Assembly (NCBI GenBank): GCA_017552965.1
Contig: JAFZNQ010000009.1
Span: forward strand, 156,564-220,563
Reading direction: 5' to 3'
DNA: 64,000 nt
Source of the DNA: Abditibacteriota bacterium
GTDB lineage: Bacteria; Armatimonadota; UBA5829
The translations under genes and the position numbers were made by a program. Of this stretch, positions 34,233 to 41,206 are shown piece after piece (position 1 is the first letter of the stretch; each line of letters begins with the position of its first letter). The notes under the pieces are model-generated. The model ran no database searches and was not told the DNA's origin. It worked only from the letters and a program-made list of their open reading frames with translations.

Positions 34233-36386
34233 CTAAAAATTCAGAGTGCCGACCCCTGTATCTATACCCGTGCCGTTGAGTCCGGCGGCAAAATCGTCGG
34301 CAGGCGGAAAGATGTCCAGCTTCACCGAGAGCATAAAGCTCTCGTCCGAATAGCTGCCGGTCTGCTTTCTGTACAAAAAAGACACGTCGTAGCAGTGATA
34401 TCTCCGGGTCAGCTCCCCTATGATATAATCCAGCTCCTTTTCGTAGCCGTCATAGCTGAGATAGGCTCTGAGCCTCCAGCTCTTTCCCAGAGACAGGTCC
34501 CCGAGAGCCTTGACGCCGGTGAGCTTTTTGGACAGAGCGTTGTAATGGGCTCCCAGACTGAGGGTGCTGTCCTTGCCCATGGTCACCTGCCCTATGATGG
34601 TCTTGAGCCGGGACCTGTCGGGGCTGTAAGAGGCCGCCAGATACGCGGACAGACTGTCGGAGGGAGCATATTTGATCTTGGCGTTCACGTCCAGCCAGTC
34701 CCGGCCGGCGGAAGCAAAATCATAGCCTCCGAACACCTCGCAGTAGAGAGGAGCCAGATCGTATATCCATCTCAGATTGAGATAATTGTAGCGGCTGATG
34801 TAGTCCGAAGACACAGGAGAATACCCACGGGGCTGCTGATACCTGTAGTCCAGCCTCCACTTGTTGGGTCCGGCGCCCAGGTTGTAATACACGTTGCCCC
34901 CCAGAGAATATTTGGCCATATCGGAGGCGTAATACAGCTGTCTGTAGCGGGCGTTGGCGGAAATATAAGAGTCTGCGCCCAGGTCTATCCGATAATCAGG
35001 GAGCCCCGCCTCAAAGAGGATCCGGTCTGTAGTACTGCCCTCCGGCAGCTTCAATCTGGAATAGCCTGCCACCAGGTCCAGCCCGTAGCTGCCGGTGATG
35101 CCCAGCCGGGCCGTATCGGAGGACAGTATGAGCTCGGGCCTTTTTTCCGTGCCCCGGTAGCCCGAGCCGGACAGCTCGTCATACAGGAGAGCCCCCAGAG
35201 ACCAGTCCACAGGCTGCTCGCTGCCCTCCAAAGTGAGCTTTGAGGTCACCAGCTCCCGCCGGTAGGCAGTATAGCTGAAATCGGAATAGCTCACGGTGCC
35301 AGCAAATTTCATGCGGGAGCTGAGTTTGTGCTTCAGGGAAAGAGTCACCAGATCGTTTTCGGTCTTGTATCCAGTGTCCGATATGATCCTGGACCAGTCC
35401 AGCAAAGCGTCGGTGGCCGTGGTCTTGTAGCCCAGCCGGGCAGACATAAAATATCTTTTTACGTCGTCTCTGCCCTTGTAGGCAGTGTTTCTGCCCTCGA
35501 GGGAAGCGTTGAAATAGAGAGGTCCCTTTTCCCCGGTGTGCCTGAAGTTGAAGGTGGAATAGTTGCCTTCGCCGAAGGTGTTTATGATGTGATAGACGCC
35601 GGCCTGGCCCTTCACGTTGCCTCCTGAGTTGCCGTAGTCCTGACGGACCCCCAGTCCGAAGCCCTTTTTGGACATGACGTCAAAGAGCAGGAGCCCGTAA
35701 TAGCGCTCGCTGCGGGGATTGTAGGGATAGGCCAGCTTGGCAAACCAGCCCTCCGTGTCCGAAAAACCGGTCCTGGGGGTGGCTCTTGGGTCGTCGTAGC
35801 GGTCGTCAAGAGGCACGCTCACGTAGGGCAGAGTCATCACGTGACGCCCCCTCCAGAAAAAGGCGGCCGACTTCAGCACTATGCGGCGGCCGGGATATAC
35901 GGTCATCTCCCTGCACTGCAGGAGGTAGTGGGGCTCGCCGCTGTCACAGCCTGTAAAGGATGCTCCGCCGGCGGTATACACGCCTCCCGCCCGGGAGAGA
36001 GAGCCGGACTTCACGAAGACGGGAGCAGCCAGAGTCCCCTTTGTCCCGGCAGGCAGCAGCGTCAGACTGCCCGCTCCGCTCCTGATGTCTCCCGTGTTCA
36101 TATTCACGGTGACAGAATCCCCGGAGCCCTCAAAGCTGTCGGAGGTCACCTGCAGATCTTCCCAAAAAGAGGCGTCTCCCGAAGCGTAGTCCACGTGGCC
36201 CTTGCCGGAGGTGATGACCATATCCCTTATGCCGGCCTTTACGTCTCCTTCCAGATAGGCCTCCCGGGGACGGGCTCCGTCATACAGGATGTCTATGCTG
36301 CCGGCTGACAGCTCCACCTTTTCCGCCGCAAGGGCGCCGGCTGACAGCCACAGAGCGCAAAGGATCACAGCAAGGATGGCTTTCAT
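34233..36386 (-). CDS. LptD/OstA-like outer-membrane protein
   Basis: 717 aa with a signal peptide (about 1-20). An N-terminal OstA/LptA-like jelly-roll (VELSAGSIDILYDGARPREAYLEGDV..., about 22-150) precedes a long beta-barrel of alternating hydrophobic strands. LptD inserts lipopolysaccharide in the outer membrane with LptE. The barrel sequence is diverged, so I call it LptD-like. The frame is open upstream to 36596, but ATG 36386 overlaps the permease stop (ATGA) and starts a proper signal peptide. Confidence 0.82.
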   Translation of the reverse strand: MKAILAVILCALWLSAGALAAEKVELSAGSIDILYDGARPREAYLEGDVKAGIRDMVITSGKGHVDYASGDASFWEDLQVTSDSFEGSGDSVTVNMNTGDIRSGAGSLTLLPAGTKGTLAAPVFVKSGSLSRAGGVYTAGGASFTGCDSGEPHYLLQCREMTVYPGRRIVLKSAAFFWRGRHVMTLPYVSVPLDDRYDDPRATPRTGFSDTEGWFAKLAYPYNPRSERYYGLLLFDVMSKKGFGLGVRQDYGNSGGNVKGQAGVYHIINTFGEGNYSTFNFRHTGEKGPLYFNASLEGRNTAYKGRDDVKRYFMSARLGYKTTATDALLDWSRIISDTGYKTENDLVTLSLKHKLSSRMKFAGTVSYSDFSYTAYRRELVTSKLTLEGSEQPVDWSLGALLYDELSGSGYRGTEKRPELILSSDTARLGITGSYGLDLVAGYSRLKLPEGSTTDRILFEAGLPDYRIDLGADSYISANARYRQLYYASDMAKYSLGGNVYYNLGAGPNKWRLDYRYQQPRGYSPVSSDYISRYNYLNLRWIYDLAPLYCEVFGGYDFASAGRDWLDVNAKIKYAPSDSLSAYLAASYSPDRSRLKTIIGQVTMGKDSTLSLGAHYNALSKKLTGVKALGDLSLGKSWRLRAYLSYDGYEKELDYIIGELTRRYHCYDVSFLYRKQTGSYSDESFMLSVKLDIFPPADDFAAGLNGTGIDTGVGTLNF

Positions 36387-37465
36387 CTGTTCACCACCGC
36401 CATCAGGATCGTTCCGCACACGCCGAAGCATATGACTATGCTCCAGCCTGCCAGATAGGGATCTATCCCTCCGGTCTGTCCCAGCACCCGGGCAAACCAC
36501 ATGATATTCCAATAGACGAAAAACACTGCTATGCCGGCCACCAGAGAGTTGCCGGCGCTTTTTTGAGGGAGCATGAGGCACAGAGGGGCAAGACACAGCA
36601 ATATGGCCAGAGAGGACAGAGGCAGCGCCTGCTTGAAGGCGTATTCCAGCTCTGCGTCTCCCGGCTTGATGCCGGCCTTTTTGAGCTCTCTCACCTTGTC
36701 CCGGAGCTGGAGACAGCTGTAGGAAGCGTTGTCCCTGCGGGAGCCCACGAGAGAGGCGAATACGGAGGTATCTATCTGCAGCTCCATAGTCTCAAAGGCT
36801 ATGGCCGCGCCGGGAAGCCCGTTGTCGTCAAACATATAGCTGCAGCCGTTCCTGAGAGTCCACACTCCCCGGTCGCCGGTGGCGGAGGAGGCGGTGACGA
36901 GAGCGGGATAATCGCCGGAGCGGTCCAGGGAAAACAGCATGACCCGGTGATAGACTATGACGCCGTCTCTGCGCTCTATGTTGGCCACTCTGATGCAATA
37001 ATCACCTGACTTGACGAATATGTCGGGCTCGATGGGCAGATCTCCGGGCACGGAATATATACGCTTCATGATGCTGTCCGCCGCAGACTCCGATCTGACC
37101 ACGGCATATTCCTGAAAGGCGTACCCCAGGACCGTAAGTATGACGCCGAAGCACAGAGCCGCCCGGAGTATCCTGCCGGGACGGATGCCGCCTATGCCGA
37201 TGGCGGTGAGCTCGTTTTCCCTGGCCAGCCTGCCCAGTCCCATGCAGGTGCCGAATATGGCGCCGGCCGGCAGGCTGATCAGCACGCAGCCGGGGAGACG
37301 GCACAGCAAATAGCAGGCAACCAGTCTCCACTGGGGAAGACGGCTCACGATAAGATTGAGGTTGGCATACACTATATTGCCGAACACGAGAATGAGAATG
37401 AGGAAAAAGCCCAGCAAAAAGGGGCCGGCCATTTCCCTTATCAGATATTTATCCAGTAAACGCAT
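36383..37465 (-). CDS. LptF/LptG-family permease
   Basis: 360 aa with six transmembrane helices, three on each side of a periplasmic beta-jellyroll domain (about 125-255). It starts MRLLDKYLIREMAGPFLLGFFLILILVFGNI, the usual LptF/G opening, and has LPAGAIFGTCMGLGRLARENELTAIGIGG. It would extract lipopolysaccharide from the inner membrane with LptB. Only one such permease is in the window; the second subunit and LptB are not seen. AAGGA precedes the ATG. Confidence 0.88.
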   Translation of the reverse strand: MRLLDKYLIREMAGPFLLGFFLILILVFGNIVYANLNLIVSRLPQWRLVACYLLCRLPGCVLISLPAGAIFGTCMGLGRLARENELTAIGIGGIRPGRILRAALCFGVILTVLGYAFQEYAVVRSESAADSIMKRIYSVPGDLPIEPDIFVKSGDYCIRVANIERRDGVIVYHRVMLFSLDRSGDYPALVTASSATGDRGVWTLRNGCSYMFDDNGLPGAAIAFETMELQIDTSVFASLVGSRRDNASYSCLQLRDKVRELKKAGIKPGDAELEYAFKQALPLSSLAILLCLAPLCLMLPQKSAGNSLVAGIAVFFVYWNIMWFARVLGQTGGIDPYLAGWSIVICFGVCGTILMAVVNR

Positions 37466-37493
37466 CGGGACAGTCCTTTGATACTACAATTAT

Positions 37494-37502
37494 ATTATAA
37501 CA
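37494..37502 (-). promoter_or_regulatory. Extended -10 of the lptF/G operon
   Basis: Minus-strand TGTTATAAT (37502-37494), 28 bases upstream of the ATG at 37465. Confidence 0.65.
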
Positions 37503-37521
37503 TAAATCGCGGAGAATGGGC

Positions 37522-37554
37522 GGCCGCGGAGCCGCGCTGCCCCCGCTGCGGGGC
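37522..37554. repeat. Two GC-rich palindromes between divergent promoters
   Basis: GCGGC and GCCGC arms, then GCCCC and GGGGC arms, each with a six-base loop, lie between the lptF/G -10 and the deoR -35. They are not followed by a U-tract on either strand. Confidence 0.5.
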
Positions 37555-37611
37555 CATAAAAAATAATTCATAAAATTAACGCCAAAAAGCAGGGTATTTC
37601 CAAAAAACGTA

Positions 37612-37640
37612 TTGACATAAACATCGGAATAACATATAAT
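37612..37640 (+). promoter_or_regulatory. Perfect sigma-70 promoter of the DeoR gene
   Basis: TTGACA (37612-37617), a 17-base spacer and TATAAT (37635-37640), both hexamers matching consensus. Expected start near 37647, 32 bases before the GTG start. Confidence 0.85.
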
Positions 37641-37678
37641 GTAGTTGAACAGTTTTATCAATCACTTGTGAGGTTATT

Positions 37679-38446
37679 GTGTTAAAAAGAGAACGACAAG
37701 ATTATCTGCTGAGTCTTTTGAAGGCAGAGGGTGTGATCCGCATTTCCGAACTGGTACCCAAGGTAGCCAGCTCCATGATGACTATCAGACGCGATCTGGA
37801 CGAGATGGAGAGCCGGGGCCTTCTGACCCGTATCCATGGCGGAGCCGTACTGGCCAAGGAGAGCAAAAAGGACTCTCTGCAGCCTTCCTTCCAGCAAAGG
37901 ATGGAGGAGCACATCAAAGAAAAGAAGCACATAGCCAGGCTGGCGGCGCGCATGGTGGAAAACGGCGATATATTGTATCTTGACGGAGGCACCACTCCTT
38001 ATCTGATGCTGGACTTTATCGATCCGGACATCTGCTTTACAGTCATCACCACTGCTCTGATGACCGCTACCAAGGCGTCATCCTTCAGCAACGCGAACGT
38101 GATCTGTATCGGAGGCAGCATCCACAAGAGCTCCTATTCCACCACCGGCACCATAGCCATAGAGAACATCGACAAGTTTCATGCCAACAAGGCGTTCATC
38201 AGCACCAAGGCTTTTGCTCTGCCTCTGGGCTGCTACGAGGCCGACATGAATCTCATCGAGACCAAGAAGGCCATAGTCCGCAATGCCGACGAGATCATTT
38301 TGCTGGCTGACTTTTCCAAGTTCAGCGGCAAATCACTGTGCCCCTCGGTGACTCTTTCCAGCATCAACAAGGTGGTCACCGACGCCGCTACCGACGCCAA
38401 CATCCTCAAGACCCTGACGGACAAAGGCATCGAAGTGGTCAAATAA
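37679..38446 (+). CDS. DeoR-family transcriptional regulator
   Basis: 255 aa. The N-terminal winged helix-turn-helix has RQDYLLSLLKAEGVIRISELVPKVASSMMTIRRDLDEMESRGLLTRIHGGAV, the DeoR signature. The C-terminal sugar-phosphate-binding domain includes LDGGTTPYLM and ILLADFSKFSGKS. It probably represses a sugar catabolic gene; the secreted glycosidase at 38606 is the nearest candidate, though a terminator separates them. The start is GTG with GAGG about six bases upstream. Confidence 0.9.
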   Translation: MLKRERQDYLLSLLKAEGVIRISELVPKVASSMMTIRRDLDEMESRGLLTRIHGGAVLAKESKKDSLQPSFQQRMEEHIKEKKHIARLAARMVENGDILYLDGGTTPYLMLDFIDPDICFTVITTALMTATKASSFSNANVICIGGSIHKSSYSTTGTIAIENIDKFHANKAFISTKAFALPLGCYEADMNLIETKKAIVRNADEIILLADFSKFSGKSLCPSVTLSSINKVVTDAATDANILKTLTDKGIEVVK

Positions 38447-38461
38447 CAAAAGACCCACAAG

Positions 38462-38487
38462 TCCCCGGCCCCGCCGGGGATTTTTTT
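38462..38487 (+). terminator. Intrinsic terminator of the DeoR gene
   Basis: Eight-base-pair stem (38462-38469 with 38473-38480), three-base loop, then seven T residues. Confidence 0.92.
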
Positions 38488-38542
38488 GTCCCTGGCAGAC
38501 GGCCCCCTCTCGCCTCTTTTTTGCAGGATTTTCTTTTCTCCC

Positions 38543-38572
38543 TTGCCCGTGGCCGCCGGTAAGTGCTATAAT
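38543..38572 (+). promoter_or_regulatory. Promoter of the secreted glycosidase gene
   Basis: TTGCCC (38543-38548), an 18-base spacer and TATAAT (38567-38572) with an upstream TG (38564-38565). Confidence 0.65.
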
Positions 38573-38605
38573 AGATATATCACTACTCGCAGGAGAAGCG
38601 TCACC

Positions 38606-40774
38606 ATGAAAATAATATTGCTCCTTTTCTCACTTGTCATCATATCGGGCTGCGCCTTTGCGGCGGATATCCCCGACGAATTCATATCCTTTACGGTGCC
38701 GGGCCACGACAATGAAATGCGTCAGATACGGCAGATATACTACGACGCATACATGAATCCCGTAGCCACTCCCGGCGCCTCCTATATAGACGTGTGGGCG
38801 CCCGTGCCTCTCATGAGCGTGGCTCCTCTGAAAAAGGACATGATGAGCGTGTGGAAGGACACCTTCCTCCATCGCGGCATCAACAAGGACGGCTACGTGA
38901 CCTGCAATCAGCATTTCAGCCACGCCCTGGACGACGGCTGGCCTTTCCCTCTCTTCCCTCAGATACAGGGGGATTATGAGGGCAAGACCTTTGGCTTCCT
39001 GTTTCAGGACAGCCCCTCGGACATCACCATGATGCTGGCTCCCTCCGCCCCCGCTCTCGACAATAAGGGCTATATGGGCGAAAAGGCTGCCGCCAGATGG
39101 GTCGTCCACGACATGGAGGATCTGGGCATCATAGACGACACCTGGCAGATCAAGGTCACCGGTCCCGATCCCTGGATAGAGACCCGGGACGGCTTCAAGT
39201 GCGAAGCCTTCATGTGTCCCTTCATCAGCTTCCGCTCCTATATCAGCACCGACAAGCCCATGACAGCCACTATCCAGTGGCAGCGCAGCGAAGACAAGGA
39301 CTGGTCTGCCCGCAGGTCCGTCAGATTTGACCTGCAGACTCCCGACCCCTTTATGGGCAGCGTCATGAGGTTCTGCGCTGCAGAGCCCTCCAAATCCAAA
39401 GAATGGAGCGGCACCGTCACCCGGCTGAGGATCCGCTTCCCCGCCGAGGAGGGACTGGGCTTTGGCATCAATTCCATATTCTCTGCCTTCAACACCAGAC
39501 ATCAGATGAACGCCTGCAACTTTCTCATAGGCTCCATCAACACCTTCAATCAGACCGGAGACACCGGGTTCCTCACTCAGAACATCGACCGTATGAGGCA
39601 GGTGTTCCGCTACGCACAGAAGGAGCTCTACGACAGCAAGGCGGGCATGATACGGGTACGCTATCAGGGCCATGACGGCATCCCGGGCTACGTGACTGAC
39701 GAAAACGGTCACCGCACCTACAATTTCGGTCACTCCATCGGAGGCAACTACTGGGATATACTGCCCTTCGGCAATCTGGAGACATACACCTCCTACTATT
39801 ACGTCTATACCCTGAGGATGATGGCCGACCTGGAAGACTATATCGCTTCCCATCCCGAGCTGGATCTGGGCAAGAGCCCCATGAAGCCCGCAGCCATGAG
39901 GAGAGAAGCCGACATCATAGTGAAGACCCTCAACAGCCGTCTGTGGAACCCGGACAACGGCAGGTTCTACGGCGCCGAGGACGTGAACGGAGACAAATGG
40001 GACTTTGGCTTCACCTTCCTCAACACCGAGGCCATATACTACGGCGCTGCCACGCCGGCCCACGCCAGGGAGATCATGGACTGGATAGACGGCAGGCGCA
40101 CCGTAGCCGGCGACACCAGCAAGGGCGAGGACATCTACCGCTGGCGCCTGGCTCCCAGAGCCACCACCCTGCGCAACGACAAGTGGTATTTATGGGCCTG
40201 GGACTGCAACGCCTTCCCCTACGGACTGCAGGTCCAGGACGGAGGAGCCGTATTTGCCCAGAGCTTCAACGATATGATGAGCCGCATCAAGGTGTACGGG
40301 CCCGACAACGCCTGGCAGAGATTTGAAGGCATCCTGGACTGGTACACCGAAGTCGAGGAGGCGGGAGGCTACCGCGCCTACTATGCCGACGGCTCCAAAG
40401 GCAACACCATGCAGGGCTCCGGCACAGCCGGCGGCATCGGCATAGACATGGAATTCGTGGAGACGCTGCTGGTCCCCTACACCATGATCGAGGGCTTTAT
40501 GGGCTTCAAGGCGAACCCGGAAGGCTTCAAATTGACGCCCAACCTGCCGGACAGCTGGCCCTCCTACGAGATCAAGGGGCTCCGCTACCGCAACTACGTG
40601 CTGGACCTGAAGGCCGCAAAGGATATGATCTCCATATCTGCCATGGGCCCCGCCGAAGACCTGATAGTCACCATCCCCGAAGGCTGGACTCTGACCGAGG
40701 GCAAAGACCTGGGCAGCGGCAGATGGCAGCTGGAGCTGGGCGAAGGCACCGTGTATGCGGTTAGATCGAGATGA
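38606..40774 (+). CDS. Secreted six-hairpin glycosidase-like protein
   Basis: 722 aa with a signal peptide (cleavage near AFA, residue 18). A beta-rich N-terminal half is followed by an (alpha/alpha)6-barrel-like region (about 300-660) with TYNFGHSIGGNYWDILPFGNLETYTSYYYVY, SRLWNPDNGRFYGAEDVNG and WLA-type Trp-rich loops, then a small beta domain. This matches the six-hairpin glycosidase superfamily; I cannot name the GH family or substrate. Upstream in-frame codons back to 38486 overlap the terminator, so ATG 38606 after AGGAG is used. Confidence 0.8.
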   Translation: MKIILLLFSLVIISGCAFAADIPDEFISFTVPGHDNEMRQIRQIYYDAYMNPVATPGASYIDVWAPVPLMSVAPLKKDMMSVWKDTFLHRGINKDGYVTCNQHFSHALDDGWPFPLFPQIQGDYEGKTFGFLFQDSPSDITMMLAPSAPALDNKGYMGEKAAARWVVHDMEDLGIIDDTWQIKVTGPDPWIETRDGFKCEAFMCPFISFRSYISTDKPMTATIQWQRSEDKDWSARRSVRFDLQTPDPFMGSVMRFCAAEPSKSKEWSGTVTRLRIRFPAEEGLGFGINSIFSAFNTRHQMNACNFLIGSINTFNQTGDTGFLTQNIDRMRQVFRYAQKELYDSKAGMIRVRYQGHDGIPGYVTDENGHRTYNFGHSIGGNYWDILPFGNLETYTSYYYVYTLRMMADLEDYIASHPELDLGKSPMKPAAMRREADIIVKTLNSRLWNPDNGRFYGAEDVNGDKWDFGFTFLNTEAIYYGAATPAHAREIMDWIDGRRTVAGDTSKGEDIYRWRLAPRATTLRNDKWYLWAWDCNAFPYGLQVQDGGAVFAQSFNDMMSRIKVYGPDNAWQRFEGILDWYTEVEEAGGYRAYYADGSKGNTMQGSGTAGGIGIDMEFVETLLVPYTMIEGFMGFKANPEGFKLTPNLPDSWPSYEIKGLRYRNYVLDLKAAKDMISISAMGPAEDLIVTIPEGWTLTEGKDLGSGRWQLELGEGTVYAVRSR

Positions 40775-40784
40775 GCCCCGCCGC

Positions 40785-40813
40785 TTGACGGGAGCTCCCG
40801 ATAGTGTTATAAT
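40785..40813 (+). promoter_or_regulatory. rpsO-pnp promoter
   Basis: TTGACG (40785-40790), a 17-base spacer and TATAAT (40808-40813) with an upstream TG (40805-40806). A perfect 12-base palindrome (40789-40800) overlaps the -35 and spacer. Confidence 0.8.
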
Positions 40814-40819
40814 ATAAGT

Positions 40820-40918
40820 GTCACATTTACATACTGCCGTTCCCGCGGTCGAGAGTTAGTGATCGGCGATCTAACAAACGGTCCTGGCGGTAAATAATTC
40901 TATATGGAGAAGATCACA
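40820..40918 (+). promoter_or_regulatory. Structured rpsO leader, candidate S15 autoregulatory element
   Basis: About 100 bases of leader fold into an inner hairpin, GTTA...GATC (40855-40864) with GATC...TAAC (40868-40875), enclosed by CCGTT (40837-40841) with AACGG (40877-40881). An alternative outer stem, 40833-40838 with 40886-40891 including one wobble, shares bases with the second helix. In several bacteria S15 represses its own mRNA through such leaders; here that role is inferred. Confidence 0.55.
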
Positions 40919-41191
40919 ATGGACAAAGCCAAAAAAAGCCAAATCATCAGCGAATATGCTCAGAAGGAAGGAGACACCGGTTCTCCCGAGGTACAGATAG
41001 CTCTTCTGACCAGCCGTATCAACACGCTGACAGAGCATCTGAAGACCCATCACAAGGACCATCATTCGAGAAGAGGCCTGCTCATGATGGTAGGTCACAG
41101 AAAGGGACTCCTGAAATATCTCTACAACAAGGACATTGCGAAATACAGAGAGCTCATCTCCCGTTTGGGCATAAGAGACATCAAGAAATAA
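40919..41191 (+). CDS. rpsO: Ribosomal protein S15
   Basis: 90 aa small-subunit protein that binds the 16S central domain. It has [39 protein letters not shown] and [15 protein letters not shown], near-invariant in S15. An in-frame ATG at 40904 exists, but GGAGAAG lies seven bases before the ATG at 40919, giving the usual length. The pnp gene follows after 15 bases, the classical order. Confidence 0.96.
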   Translation: MDKAKKSQIISEYAQKEGDTGSPEVQIALLTSRINTLTEHLKTHHKDHHSRRGLLMMVGHRKGLLKYLYNKDIAKYRELISRLGIRDIKK

Positions 41192-41206
41192 CACAAGGAA
41201 GATCGA

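Noticed and set aside
38606..38680. Lipobox (ISGC) in the six-hairpin glycosidase
   Set aside because: Cysteines occur in the hydrophobic part of several signal peptides here; the AFA-A site just after fits signal peptidase I better.
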